64,000 bases of DNA, from positions 483,709 to 547,708 of the forward strand of contig NZ_BBLY01000001.1 in NCBI RefSeq assembly GCF_000971175.1, given 5' to 3'. The stretch comes from Demequina pelophila. Lineage in GTDB: Bacteria; Actinomycetota; Actinomycetes; Actinomycetales; Demequinaceae. The notes beneath the pieces are model-generated. The model saw only the letters and a program-made list of their open reading frames with translations. It was not told the DNA's origin and searched no databases. The position numbers and the translations under genes are program-made. Positions 42,744-52,991 of this stretch are shown piece by piece (position 1 is the first letter of the stretch; the number at the start of each line of letters is the position of its first letter).

Positions 42744-43993
42744 GAGAGCCCTCCCTGGGCCTTGAGCGCGGATGCGAAGGACGGCACGAGCGGCAACTCG
42801 GGCAGGAGCGCCGCCTGGTAGGCGTGGTAGACGTCGGGCTTGCCGGGCCACACGGAGGCCGCGGGCCGGTTGGACGTGTCGAGCTCGTGGTGCCACGAGC
42901 CGTAGCGGTGGTCGATGAGGAAGCGGTCGGCGTAGTCCCACCAGCGCTCGACGTCGGCGGCGTAGCGGGCCTCGCCGGTCGCGCGGGAGAGCGCCTCGGC
43001 GGCGCCGATCGCCTCGGCCACCACCCAGTGCATGCGCTGGCGGACCACCGGGTGGCCGGTCCAGTCGGTGGTGTAGACGAAGCCGGGCGCGCCGTCCGCG
43101 TCCCAGCCGTCCGTGACCGCGCGGTCGTACAGGGAGACGGCGGCCTGCCGGAATCCGGAGTCACGCCCGTCGTCGACCCCGTCCACCCCGTCCACCCCGT
43201 CCCCCAGGGTGCCCTCGATGGCGAGCAGCAGCCGCGCCCACTCGAGGCCGTGGCCCACGGTGGCGCCGTAGGGGCGGAACGGGTGGTCGGGCTGGTCGCG
43301 GTGGTGCTCGAGCAGGGGCGTCCAGTGCTCGTCGAAGTGCTCGGGGATGCGCCAGTCGTTGTCGCGCGCCCAGCCGACCACCTGGTCCGCGATGCGGTCC
43401 GCCCGGAGGTGCCAGTCGCGGTTGCCGGTGACGTCGCCGGCGGCCAGGTAGGCCTCGACGGTGTGCATGTTGGCGTTGACGCCGCGGTAGCCGTCGAGCG
43501 TGGCCCAGGCGGCGTCCCACTCCTCGACGGACAGGCCCTCGTCCTCGTCCCAGAACCGCGCGAGGGAGGTCTCGAGCGCCTCGTCCAGCAGCGCATCGGC
43601 CCCGGGGGTGCCGGCGGCGACCGCGGACGATGCGGCGAGCACCACGAACGCGTGCCCGTACGCCTGCTTGGCGGTCACCGTGGGGCGGCCGTGCTGGACG
43701 GCCGCGAACCAGCCGCCGTGCGCGTCGTCGTGGAGGGCGCCGGTCAGGGACCGGACCCCGTGCAGGGCCATGCCCCTCAGCGCGGCCCGATCGGGGCCGC
43801 CGGGGGCGGGCGGCTCGCCCGCCAGCACCCCCAGCGACGCCACGTGGGTCATGCGGCACGTGATCCACAGCTCGACGGGCCGATGCGCGTCGACGGTGCC
43901 GAACCTTCCGAGCCAGCCGAAGCCGTCCGGGCGCTTGGACCGGGCGGCGAAGCGCAGCAGGTCGGCGCGCTGGTCGCGAAGGTTCGGCGTCAT
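42740..43993 (-). CDS. AGE family epimerase/isomerase
   Basis: A 417-residue (alpha/alpha)6-barrel protein of the N-acylglucosamine 2-epimerase group. Catalytic His and Arg residues are expected in WITCRMTHVASL, RGVNANMHTVEAYL, YGATVGHGLEWARLLL and YGSWHHELD. The sequence looks more like YihS/mannose isomerase than the ATP-dependent GlcNAc epimerase. Its product could feed the fructokinase. It starts 4 bases after the esterase stop. Substrate assignment is inference. Confidence 0.85.
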   Translation of the reverse strand: MTPNLRDQRADLLRFAARSKRPDGFGWLGRFGTVDAHRPVELWITCRMTHVASLGVLAGEPPAPGGPDRAALRGMALHGVRSLTGALHDDAHGGWFAAVQHGRPTVTAKQAYGHAFVVLAASSAVAAGTPGADALLDEALETSLARFWDEDEGLSVEEWDAAWATLDGYRGVNANMHTVEAYLAAGDVTGNRDWHLRADRIADQVVGWARDNDWRIPEHFDEHWTPLLEHHRDQPDHPFRPYGATVGHGLEWARLLLAIEGTLGDGVDGVDGVDDGRDSGFRQAAVSLYDRAVTDGWDADGAPGFVYTTDWTGHPVVRQRMHWVVAEAIGAAEALSRATGEARYAADVERWWDYADRFLIDHRYGSWHHELDTSNRPAASVWPGKPDVYHAYQAALLPELPLVPSFASALKAQGGLS

Positions 43994-43997
43994 CGGT

Positions 43998-44975
43998 TCA
44001 TCCCCACAGCCTCGTCAGGAAGTCGGCCTGGCGGCTCTGCTGGTAGCGCTCGCCGCCCTCGTGTCCGTTGTACCGGTAGACGGCCATCTCGGCATCACCG
44101 GACCAGGCGTGATACGCAGAATAGACCGTCGACGCGGGGGTGATGCCATCCATGAGCGCCACCGAGAACAGCGCCGGGGCGGTCGCGCGGGCGGAGTGGT
44201 GGACGCCGTCCACGTAGGACAGGGTGCGCAGCACGCGCTCCTCGTGCTCGCGGTGGATCGCGAGGTACCGCACGATCTCGAGGTAGGGGTCGGTCTCCGC
44301 GATCATCATGCCGCGCTGGATGTGGCACAGGAACGGCACGTCGACGAGCGCGGCGGCGACGTCGGCGAGGCCGGCCGCCGCGATGGCGAGGCCGCCGCCC
44401 TGGCTCGCGCCGTGCACGGCGATGCGGTCGCTGTCGACCACGTCGAGGGCGCGGGCGGCGTCGACGGCGCGGGCGGCATCGGTCTGGACGCGGCGGAAGT
44501 AGTACGAGTCGAAGTCGAGGATGCCGCGGGTCATGAAGCCCGGGTGCGCGGGGGTGCCGCCGTCGCCGCCGCCCGACGCGTCGGCCGTGTGGCCGCCGGT
44601 GCCCCAGGCCGAGCCCTGGCCGCGGGTGTCCATGATGAGGTGCGCGTAGCCGGCCGCCGACCAGAAGAGCCGCTCGTGGGGCAGGCCGCGGCCGCCGCCG
44701 TAGCCGATGTACTCCACCACCGTGGGCATCGGCTCCGTCGCCCCGCGCGGGGTGAGCAGCCAGGCGTGGATGCGGTCGCCGCCGAAGCCGGCGAAGGTGA
44801 CGTCCTTGACGTCGACCGTGCGCAGCGGGTGGTCGACGGGGCTGACACGCACGTCGATGTCGTGGGCGCGCGCCTCCTCCATGGTGCGCGCCCAGCGCGC
44901 GTCGAAGTCGGCCGGGGCGACGAGGCCGGGGCGGTAGGCCTCGAGCTCCTCGAGGGTCATGTCCATGTACGGCAA
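43998..44975 (-). CDS. Acetyl xylan esterase (AXE1) / cephalosporin-C deacetylase family
   Basis: A 325-residue serine esterase that removes acetyl groups from sugars or xylo- and manno-oligosaccharides. It has RGQGSAWGTGG, the nucleophile in GASQGGGLAIAAAGL, the Asp in LMDGITPAS and the His in YNGHEGGE. There is no signal peptide, so it should act inside the cell on imported oligosaccharides. The start is TTG: AGGAGG lies 6 bases upstream, and the resulting MPYMDMTLEELEAYRPG aligns with the family N-terminus, whereas the ATG codons are too far from the ribosome site. Confidence 0.88.
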   Translation of the reverse strand: MPYMDMTLEELEAYRPGLVAPADFDARWARTMEEARAHDIDVRVSPVDHPLRTVDVKDVTFAGFGGDRIHAWLLTPRGATEPMPTVVEYIGYGGGRGLPHERLFWSAAGYAHLIMDTRGQGSAWGTGGHTADASGGGDGGTPAHPGFMTRGILDFDSYYFRRVQTDAARAVDAARALDVVDSDRIAVHGASQGGGLAIAAAGLADVAAALVDVPFLCHIQRGMMIAETDPYLEIVRYLAIHREHEERVLRTLSYVDGVHHSARATAPALFSVALMDGITPASTVYSAYHAWSGDAEMAVYRYNGHEGGERYQQSRQADFLTRLWG

Positions 44976-44986
44976 GGGGCGCCTCC

Positions 44987-46330
44987 TCAGGCGGGTTTCT
45001 CCAACAGGGCCAGGAACATCGCGTCCGTGCCGTGGACGTGCGGCCACAGCTGGACGAATGGTCCGGCACCCCATGCCTGGGGGACGGTGCCGGTGACGGC
45101 CGCGACGGCGTCGCGGGCGTCGAGGACGGTGAGCGTGGTGCCCGCGACCACCTCGCGGGTCTCGGCGAGGACGGGCGAGCAGGTGATGTAGGCGAGCAGG
45201 CCGCCGGGGGCCAGGAGGCGCTCGGCGTTGGCGAGCAGCCTCTTCTGGAGGGGGACGAGCTCGTCGAGATCCTCGGGCCGGCGCCGCCAGCGCGACTCGG
45301 GGCGGCGGCGCAGGGCACCCAGGCCCGAGCAGGGGGCATCGAGGACGATGCGGTCGTACGCCTCGCTCTCGCCCCACGTGGTCCCGTCCCCGGTGTGGAC
45401 GGTCACCGTGCCCTCGGGGACGGCGCGGGTGGAGTCGCGGACCAGGTCCGCGCGGTGGGGGTGCAGCTCGAGGGCGTCGAGGTAGGCGACGCCCTCGGCG
45501 GCGATGGCGCCGAGGAGGCCGGCCTTGCCGCCCGGCCCTGCGCAGAGGTCGAGCCAGCGCTCGCCGGGCTCGATGTCGCGCGCGGCGGCCAGGGCGCCGG
45601 CGACGATCTGGCTGCCCTCGTCCTGGACGGCGGCCGCGCCGTCGGCGACGGCGGGCAGGTCGCCGGGGCGACCGCCCGGAAGCACCACGGCCCACGGGGA
45701 GTACTCCCCCGCCTCGCCGTGGGCCTGGCGGACCAGCTCCTCGCGGTCGACCAGGCCGGGACGCGCGACCAGGGTCACGCGGGCGGGAGTGTTGTCCGCC
45801 TCGAGCAGGCCCTCGGCCTCGCCGGCGCGGCCCTCGGCGCCCAGGGCCTCCTCGATCGCGTTCGCGACCCACTCCGGGTGGGAGTGGCGCAGGGCGCGGG
45901 CGGCCCGGGAGTCCCCGGGGGCGACGACGGCAACCCAGCCGGCGTGGTCGCGCTCCGTGACGCGGCGCATGACGGCGTTGGCGAACTTCGCGGCGCCCTG
46001 ACCGCGCTCGCGGCGGACCTGGTCGACGGTCTCGTTGACGGCGGCGTGCGGGGGCACGCGCATGGCGAGGTGCTGGTGCACGCCGAGCCACAGGGCCACG
46101 CGCACCTCGGGGTCGAGGTCCTGCGGGTCCCGCCCGGAGGCCTTCGCGATGATGGCGTCGTAGAGGCCGCGCATGCGCAGCGCCCCGTAGGCGAGCTCCG
46201 TGGTGAAGCCGGCGTCGCGGCCCTCGAGCCGATGCTTGGCGAGCAGCTGCGGCAGCAGCAGGTTGGCGTAGGCGCCCTCGGTGGAGACCGCCATCACGCA
46301 GCCGTAGGCGACGTCCCGCGCGCGGCTCAT
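44987..46330 (-). CDS. rsmB: 16S rRNA (cytosine-967-C5) methyltransferase RsmB
   Basis: A 447-residue enzyme with an N-terminal NusB-like RNA-binding domain (1-140) and a C-terminal RsmB/NOP2 methyltransferase. AdoMet motif LDLCAGPGGKAGLLG, motif IV LDAPCSGLGALRRRPE and motif VI AYITCSP (catalytic Cys) are present. ATGA overlap with fmt; order fmt-rsmB is common in bacteria. It is followed within 11 bases by the acetyl esterase gene. Confidence 0.94.
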   Translation of the reverse strand: MSRARDVAYGCVMAVSTEGAYANLLLPQLLAKHRLEGRDAGFTTELAYGALRMRGLYDAIIAKASGRDPQDLDPEVRVALWLGVHQHLAMRVPPHAAVNETVDQVRRERGQGAAKFANAVMRRVTERDHAGWVAVVAPGDSRAARALRHSHPEWVANAIEEALGAEGRAGEAEGLLEADNTPARVTLVARPGLVDREELVRQAHGEAGEYSPWAVVLPGGRPGDLPAVADGAAAVQDEGSQIVAGALAAARDIEPGERWLDLCAGPGGKAGLLGAIAAEGVAYLDALELHPHRADLVRDSTRAVPEGTVTVHTGDGTTWGESEAYDRIVLDAPCSGLGALRRRPESRWRRRPEDLDELVPLQKRLLANAERLLAPGGLLAYITCSPVLAETREVVAGTTLTVLDARDAVAAVTGTVPQAWGAGPFVQLWPHVHGTDAMFLALLEKPA

Positions 46331-47262
46331 GCCTCTCCCAGGCGCGAGCCCTCGGGAAGGCGGGCGCCCCGCCACCAGGCCGCGGCGTCCATCGGCTTCT
46401 TGCCCGCGGGGGCGATGGTGCCCAGGGCGACGGGGTGCGTGCCGGTGCCCACCAGCACCTCTCCCTCGACCAGGGCAACCTGGCCCGGCACGGTCGTGGG
46501 CCGCTGGGGCCGCGGCGAGACGGGGCCCAGCTTGGCCACCGAGCCGTCGGGCAGCGTGGTCCAAGCGCCGGGGGCAGGCGTGCAGCCCCGGATGCGCCGG
46601 TCGACCACGTGACCGGCCAGGTCCCAGGCGACGTACGCATCGTCCCGGGTGAGCTTGTGGGCGTAGGTGATGCCGTCGGCCTCCTGGGGGCGGGGGTCCG
46701 CCCGCCCGGCAACCAGGGCCTCGAGGGACTTCACCATGAGCGGCGCGCCGGCGTGGGCGAGACGCTCGAGGAGGACGCCCGAGGTGTCGGTGGCGCGGAT
46801 GCGCTCGGTCAGGACGCCCAGGATCGGGCCGGTGTCGAGGCCCTCCTCGATGATGAAGGTCGAGGCGCCCGTGATGTCGTCGCCCGCCATGAGGGCGCGC
46901 TGGACGGGGGCGGCGCCGCGCCACGCGGGCAGTAGCGAGAAGTGCAGGTTGACCCAGTGGGTGCGGACGGCGTCGAGCAGCGCGGGCTTGAGGATCTGGC
47001 CGTACGCGACGACGGCGGCGGCGTCGGCCTCGAGGGCGGCGATGCGCTCCACCACCTCCGGTTCGGAGGCGCGCTCCGGGGTCCACACGTCGAGGCCGCG
47101 CTCCAGCGCGTAGGCCTTCACCGGCGAGGGGTGCAGGGTGCGGCCGCGGCGTCCGCGGGCGTCGGGCTGGGTGAGCACCGCGACCACCTCGTGGCCCGCC
47201 TCCTCGAGCGCTCCCAGGGTGGGGACGGCGATATCGGGGGTGCCGGCGAAGACGATGCGCAT
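46327..47262 (-). CDS. fmt: Methionyl-tRNA formyltransferase
   Basis: A 311-residue Fmt, which formylates initiator Met-tRNA with 10-formyl-THF. MRIVFAGTPDIAVPTL opens the protein, HFSLLPAWRGAAPVQRALMAG carries the catalytic region and the C-terminal tRNA-binding domain begins at about residue 210. The ATG is chosen on family grounds and because TACGAT ends 7 bases upstream; an in-frame ATG three codons earlier overlaps the -10. Confidence 0.95.
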   Translation of the reverse strand: MRIVFAGTPDIAVPTLGALEEAGHEVVAVLTQPDARGRRGRTLHPSPVKAYALERGLDVWTPERASEPEVVERIAALEADAAAVVAYGQILKPALLDAVRTHWVNLHFSLLPAWRGAAPVQRALMAGDDITGASTFIIEEGLDTGPILGVLTERIRATDTSGVLLERLAHAGAPLMVKSLEALVAGRADPRPQEADGITYAHKLTRDDAYVAWDLAGHVVDRRIRGCTPAPGAWTTLPDGSVAKLGPVSPRPQRPTTVPGQVALVEGEVLVGTGTHPVALGTIAPAGKKPMDAAAWWRGARLPEGSRLGEA

Positions 47263-47269
47263 GGGGACC

Positions 47270-47275
47270 ATCGTA
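47270..47275 (-). promoter_or_regulatory. -10 element TACGAT of fmt
   Basis: TACGAT on the minus strand, 7 bases before the ATG; leaderless type. Confidence 0.45.
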
Positions 47276-47306
47276 GGGCGCCCCTCCGACATCGCCGCCC
47301 GGGGCG

Positions 47307-49355
47307 TCAGCGCAGGTCGAAGGGCGCGTCGACCCGCATGCGCAGCTCCCCCTCGCGCGTCTGCGACAGCTGCCGCTGGAGGGCGCGGAGCGCGTCGACC
47401 ACGGACTGCGCGGCGCCGCGGCTGGTCAGCAGCCGGGCGCCGTCGGGCGCGTCGAGGACGTCCACCTCGGGGTGGTCGCGCAGGGACGATGCGCGGCCTC
47501 CCTGGGCGCCCCCGATCGGCAGGTCGAGGGCCCGGGCGACCACCTCCGGGGTGCCCTCGAGCCGGATCGAACGGCGGGCGGGCGGCAGGCCCAGGTCCGC
47601 GCGTTCGGCGTAGGCGGCCTCCCCGGCGGAGCCGGCGTCCCACGCGACCATCGCCTCGCGCACGCTGGGAGGGAGCTCGCCGACGGCGATGACCTCTCCC
47701 CCGTCGCCCCGGGGGCGCACGAGCGCGGCGGCGGTGAGCCACAGGCGCAGGGCGTGGAGCTCGGCGCCCAGCCCGCCGGAGGCCGGGGCGTCGGCGCCGA
47801 CGATCACCAGCGCCGCGTAGCCGCCGGGCGTCGCGGGCAGCGCGGAGGGGGTCGCCACGACGAATCCCTCGCTGACCGCGCCGTCGTCGAGGACCCCGGT
47901 CGCGCCCGCGGAGACGGCCACGGGGGCGGCGCCGGCCATGGCGCGGACCTGCTCGGCGATGCGCTCGACCCCCTGGCGCAGCTGGCGGGTCTCGTAGCCG
48001 TGGCACTCGGGGCAGTGCCAGTCGGGGCGGTCGGCGGCGCACTCGTCGCAGCGCAGGGGCGCGGAGGCACGCGGGCGGCTCAGCGGCCCCTCGCACACCG
48101 GGCAGGCGGCCCACTCGCCGCAGCGGGCGCATGCGGTGGCGTTCACGTAGCCGGCGCGCGGGACCAGGATCGCGACCGGACCCCGGCCGAGCGCCTTGCG
48201 GGCGCGCCGCCAGGCCGAGCCCGGCATCCAGTGGAAGCCGCCGGGGCCCTCGGCCTCGCGGCGGTCGTCGGTGAGGACGTCGACGTGGGGCGTGGCGGCG
48301 CGCACCTGGGCGCGGGAGGCGCCGATGCGCCGGGCCCACCCGTGCGCGACCAGCGCCATCGCGTCGACGGAGGGGGCGAAGGAGCCGAGCAGGAGCCCGG
48401 CAGGGGCGTCGCCGGCGCCGGCCCGCATCGCCGCGACGGTTCTGGCGTGCGGATACGGGGCGTGCATCTCCTCGTAGACGCCGTTGCCCTCGTCCCACAC
48501 CGCGATGAGCCCCAGGTCCGGGACGGGCTGGAGCGCGGCGGGCCGGGTGCCGAGCACCAGGCGCACGTCACCCCGCATCCCGGCGAGATAGTTGTCGAAG
48601 CGGGCGGTGGCGCCGTCGTCGGCGTGGACGACGGCGAAGTCGCCCCTGCCCGCCTTCCACCGCGTGAGACCGGCCCCGGTGAGGGCCGCCGTCGCCGCCG
48701 CGAGGGCACGCGCGTCGGGCAGGACGACGATGGCGCTGCGTCCCTGCGCCGCCACCGCGAGGGCGGGGGCCAGCAGCGTGGCGACCGGGTATCCGGCGGT
48801 GGGATCGGGCAGGGCCTCCCACACGAGGCGGGCGCCCGGGGTCGAGGCGGCCTCGAGCACGGTGGGGTCCGCTCCGGGCAGGGGCGTGCGGTAGCGGTCG
48901 GCGGGGCCTTCGGGAGACGCCGTGGCGATGGACTCGCCACCGTCCTGCGCACGCCGTTCCGCGGCGTCGGCGCGAGCGGGTGCGCCTCGCTCCGCGTCCG
49001 CCGCCGCGTACCGCTTCTCGACCGCGGCCACCCGGGGCGGCGCCATGAGCCGCAGCACGTCCCATAGGGACCCGCCGTAGCGCCGGGCCACCTCGCGCGC
49101 GAGCGAGATCGCGCCCGCGGTGTAGGACGGGACGGCGCTCGCGGACTTGACGGGCGCGAGTTCGCCCCCGAAGTCCGAGTCGTCCGCCACCTCGACGACC
49201 ACGCCGCTCGTCAGCCGCCCGGCGAAGACAACCCGCACCCGGGACCCGACCTTGACCGCCATCCCGTCGGGGATCGCGTAGTCGAAGGCGCGGTCCAGGT
49301 GCGGCAGGGGGCTGTCGACGCAGACGCGCGCGACGGCCCGCGGCAGGAGGGACAC
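47307..49355 (-). CDS. priA: Primosomal protein PriA, helicase motifs eroded
   Basis: A 682-residue PriA of the actinobacterial type. The 3'-end-binding N-terminal domain (VCVDSPLPHLDRAFDYAIPD) and the eight-Cys zinc region (CARCGEWAACPVCEG, CDECAADRPDWHCPECHG) are intact. The Walker A lysine loop is not found where expected (near residue 180) and the DEAH box is replaced by WDEGN, so ATP-driven unwinding is unlikely; this is known for the actinobacterial family. It may act as a structural replication-restart factor. It starts immediately after the metK stop with GTG. Confidence 0.9.
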   Translation of the reverse strand: MSLLPRAVARVCVDSPLPHLDRAFDYAIPDGMAVKVGSRVRVVFAGRLTSGVVVEVADDSDFGGELAPVKSASAVPSYTAGAISLAREVARRYGGSLWDVLRLMAPPRVAAVEKRYAAADAERGAPARADAAERRAQDGGESIATASPEGPADRYRTPLPGADPTVLEAASTPGARLVWEALPDPTAGYPVATLLAPALAVAAQGRSAIVVLPDARALAAATAALTGAGLTRWKAGRGDFAVVHADDGATARFDNYLAGMRGDVRLVLGTRPAALQPVPDLGLIAVWDEGNGVYEEMHAPYPHARTVAAMRAGAGDAPAGLLLGSFAPSVDAMALVAHGWARRIGASRAQVRAATPHVDVLTDDRREAEGPGGFHWMPGSAWRRARKALGRGPVAILVPRAGYVNATACARCGEWAACPVCEGPLSRPRASAPLRCDECAADRPDWHCPECHGYETRQLRQGVERIAEQVRAMAGAAPVAVSAGATGVLDDGAVSEGFVVATPSALPATPGGYAALVIVGADAPASGGLGAELHALRLWLTAAALVRPRGDGGEVIAVGELPPSVREAMVAWDAGSAGEAAYAERADLGLPPARRSIRLEGTPEVVARALDLPIGGAQGGRASSLRDHPEVDVLDAPDGARLLTSRGAAQSVVDALRALQRQLSQTREGELRMRVDAPFDLR

Positions 49356-50516
<1,161 letters not shown>

Positions 50517-50523
50517 GGCGGTC

Positions 50524-50529
50524 AGCATA
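50524..50529 (-). promoter_or_regulatory. -10 element TATGCT of metK
   Basis: TATGCT on the minus strand, 7 bases before the ATG; leaderless type. Confidence 0.5.
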
Positions 50530-50564
50530 TCCGTGGCCACCGACACCGCCGTCGCGCCTGGTAG

Positions 50565-51794
50565 CTAGGGGGTGCGCAGCGCGGCGACCGCGTCCAGCAC
50601 GGCGTGCGCGACGTGCAGCTTGGTGCCGGCCGCGTGGCCCACCTCGGCGCCCGAGGCATCGAGCAGCGTCACCTCGTTGGGCACGTCGCCGAAGCCGCGG
50701 TTCTCCCCCACCTGGTTGAAGACCAGCAGGTCCGCCCCCTTGCGCCGCGCCTTGGCGCGGGCATGGTCCAGGGCGGACGATGCATCGTCCCCCGTCTCGG
50801 CGGCGAAGCCGACCACGGTGCGTCCCGGGACGGCCTCCCGGACGAGCGAGGCGAGCACGTCCTCGGTCTCGACGAGCTCGAGCGTCCACGCGCCCGAGCC
50901 GTCCTTCTTCACCTTGGTCGCGGAGACCTCGCGCGGCCGGAAGTCGGCCACGGCGGCGGCCATCACCACCAGATCGGCGGTGGACGATGCGTCGCGGACG
51001 GCCTCGGCGAGCTCCGCCGCGGTCGTGACGTCGACGCGGGCGATGCCCTCGCTGAGCGGGAGGGCGACGTTGGCGGCGACGACGGTGACGTGCGCGCCGC
51101 GCTCGTGGGCGGCCTCGGCGAGGGCGAAGCCCTGGAGCCCCGAGGAGCGGTTGCCCAGGAAGCGCACGGCGTCGATGGGCTCGCGGGTGCCCCCGGCGGA
51201 GATCACCACGCGCAGCCCGTCCAGGTCGCCCCAGGCCCGTTCCGAGAGGCGCGGATAGTCGGGCACCTCGCCCGCGGCCACGGCGTAGGCGGCCGCCACG
51301 ATCTCCTCGGGCTCGGGCAGGCGTCCCGGACCGGAGTCGGGCCCGGTGAGGCGCCCCACGGCCGGATCCAGCACCGTGAAGCGCCGCGCGCGCAGGGTCG
51401 CGACGTTGTCCTGCGTGGAGGCCTTCTCCCACATCTCGGTGTGCATGGCGGGGGCGACGACTACGGGGGCGCGGGTGGCGAGCACGGCGTTGCCCAGCAG
51501 GTCGCGGGCCTCCCCGTGCGCGAGCTGCGCGAGGAAGTCTGCGGTGCAGGGGGCGACGAGCACCAGGTCGGCCTGCTGGCCGAGCCTGACGTGCTCGACG
51601 GCGGGGACGTTGTCGAAGGTGTGCGCGGTGGCGGGCAGCCCGGACAGGGCCTCCCAGGTCGCGCGCCCGACGAACTCGAGCGCGGCCGGGGTGGGGACCA
51701 CCCGCACGACGTGGCCGTCCTCCTTGAGGCGGCGCAGCACGATGGCCACCTTGTAGGCGGCGACGCCGCCGGTGACGCCCAGGAGGACGCGCAT
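50565..51794 (-). CDS. coaBC: Phosphopantothenoylcysteine synthase/decarboxylase
   Basis: A 409-residue bifunctional CoA-biosynthesis enzyme. The FMN-dependent decarboxylase (CoaC, 1-185) shows GVTGGVAAYKVAIVLRRLK and VAPAMHTEMWEK; the CTP-dependent ligase (CoaB) follows with SAGGTREPIDAVRFLGNRSS and VFNQVGENRGF. It starts 3 bases after the rpoZ stop. It contains a double, palindromic copy of the dispersed repeat (50775-50791) and a third 9-mer at 50982. Confidence 0.96.
   Translation of the reverse strand: MRVLLGVTGGVAAYKVAIVLRRLKEDGHVVRVVPTPAALEFVGRATWEALSGLPATAHTFDNVPAVEHVRLGQQADLVLVAPCTADFLAQLAHGEARDLLGNAVLATRAPVVVAPAMHTEMWEKASTQDNVATLRARRFTVLDPAVGRLTGPDSGPGRLPEPEEIVAAAYAVAAGEVPDYPRLSERAWGDLDGLRVVISAGGTREPIDAVRFLGNRSSGLQGFALAEAAHERGAHVTVVAANVALPLSEGIARVDVTTAAELAEAVRDASSTADLVVMAAAVADFRPREVSATKVKKDGSGAWTLELVETEDVLASLVREAVPGRTVVGFAAETGDDASSALDHARAKARRKGADLLVFNQVGENRGFGDVPNEVTLLDASGAEVGHAAGTKLHVAHAVLDAVAALRTP
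50775..50791. repeat. Palindromic double copy of the 10-mer repeat inside coaBC
   Basis: GGACGATGCATCGTCC is a perfect 16-base palindrome made of two copies sharing the central GC. It encodes D-D-A-S-S in CoaBC, using the rare Ala codon GCA and Asp codon GAT. Confidence 0.7.
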
Positions 51795-51797
51795 GCC

Positions 51798-52070
51798 TTA
51801 CTCGACGGGGGTGTTGTTGCCGATCTCGAGCAGGTCGCCCTGGTTGATCTCGCGCAGCGCGACGGACAGCGGCTTGTCGGTCGTGTCGGCCTCGACCAGC
51901 GGGCCCACGTTCTCGAAGTGGCCCTCGCCCAGCGCCTCGTAGTAGGAGTTGATCTGGCGGGCGCGCTTGGACGCGTAGATCACCAGGGCGTACTTCGAGT
52001 CCACCTTCTCCAGCAGCTCGTCGATGGGCGGGTTGGTGATACCCACGGGTTCGGCGACAGTTCCAGCCAC
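51798..52070 (-). CDS. rpoZ: RNA polymerase omega subunit
   Basis: A 90-residue omega subunit. [28 protein letters not shown] is the family signature. The GTG start is chosen because AGGAG lies 5 bases upstream; the GTG two codons earlier overlaps this ribosome site. A TAGACT -10 overlaps the stop codon of gmk, so rpoZ-coaBC can be transcribed separately from gmk. Confidence 0.95.
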   Translation of the reverse strand: MAGTVAEPVGITNPPIDELLEKVDSKYALVIYASKRARQINSYYEALGEGHFENVGPLVEADTTDKPLSVALREINQGDLLEIGNNTPVE

Positions 52071-52102
52071 GATCACTCCTCTTTGTTCACACAGATTTCG
52101 CT

Positions 52103-52108
52103 AGTCTA
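52103..52108 (-). promoter_or_regulatory. -10 element TAGACT of rpoZ, overlapping a stop codon
   Basis: TAGACT, whose TAG is the stop of gmk. The expected start is about 25 bases before the rpoZ GTG, giving a leader with AAAGAGGAG. Confidence 0.5.
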
Positions 52109-52660
52109 CCGTGACTCGTGCAGGACGCCGGAGAGCTCCCGCGCGGCGCGCTCGACCGTGTCGTTGACGATCACCTGGTCGAACCAGCCCTCGGCGGCGA
52201 GCTCCTCGCGCGCGGTCGCGAGGCGGCGCTCCCGCTCGGCCTCGTCCTCGGTGCCGCGGCCCACCAGGCGGTTGACCAGCTCGTCCCAGGACGGGGGCGC
52301 GAGGAAGACGAAGTGCGCGTCCGGCATGGTCTCCTTGACCTGGCGGGCGCCTTGGAGGTCGATCTCGAGCAGGACGGGCTCGCCGCGGCTCAGGCGCTCG
52401 TCGACGGGGCCGCGGAGGGTGCCGTACTTGTTCGTGCCGTGCACGGTCGCCCACTCGAGGAACTCCCCCGCCTCGATGCGGCGGTCGAAGTCGTCGCGAT
52501 CGATGAAGTGGTAGTGGACGCCGTCGACCTCGCCGGGCCGCGGGGGCCTCGTGGTGGCGGAGACGGACAGGTAGAGGGTGGGCTCGATCTCGCGCAGGGC
52601 GCGCACCACCGTGCCCTTGCCGACCGCGGTGGGGCCGGCAAGGACCACGAGTCGGCTCAT
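52106..52660 (-). CDS. gmk: Guanylate kinase
   Basis: A 184-residue guanylate kinase (GMP to GDP). The P-loop [18 protein letters not shown]-binding [19 protein letters not shown] and the lid region are complete. ATGA overlap with mihF. The gene order mihF-gmk-rpoZ-coaBC-metK-priA is conserved in actinobacteria. Confidence 0.97.
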   Translation of the reverse strand: MSRLVVLAGPTAVGKGTVVRALREIEPTLYLSVSATTRPPRPGEVDGVHYHFIDRDDFDRRIEAGEFLEWATVHGTNKYGTLRGPVDERLSRGEPVLLEIDLQGARQVKETMPDAHFVFLAPPSWDELVNRLVGRGTEDEAERERRLATAREELAAEGWFDQVIVNDTVERAARELSGVLHESR

Positions 52661-52971
52661 CGACGCTCGCGCTCGAGGAGGGCCTCGACCTGGTGCTGTC
52701 CCAGCCCGCGGATGCGGCGGGCGAGGGAGATGCCGATCTCCTCCATGACCACCTGGGCGCGCTTGGGCCCGATGCCGGGGAGGCACTGGAGGAGGTCGCG
52801 CACGCGGATGCCGGCCAGGGCATCGTCCTTCTTGGCGCGGCGGATCGCCTCCGCGAGGGTCATCTCGCCGCGGGCGAGCTCCTCCTTGAACACGCGACGT
52901 GCGGAACGCACGGCCGTCGCCTTCACGAGCGCAGCGGCGCGCTGCTCGTCAGTCAACTCCGGGGTGGCCAT
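52657..52971 (-). CDS. mihF: Actinobacterial integration host factor
   Basis: A 104-residue IHF of the actinobacterial (mIHF) type, a nucleoid protein unrelated to HU. The core [18 protein letters not shown] is a helix-hairpin-helix DNA-binding element, preceded by [29 protein letters not shown] precedes the ATG after a run of A. It lies between pyrF and gmk as in other actinobacteria. Confidence 0.94.
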   Translation of the reverse strand: MATPELTDEQRAAALVKATAVRSARRVFKEELARGEMTLAEAIRRAKKDDALAGIRVRDLLQCLPGIGPKRAQVVMEEIGISLARRIRGLGQHQVEALLERERR

Positions 52972-52991
52972 CGCCTCTCCTTTTTCCCCTG

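Noticed and set aside
50517..50564. Possible AdoMet riboswitch upstream of metK
   Set aside because: The 48-base gap is too short for a known aptamer, and a leaderless -10 lies 7 bases before the ATG.
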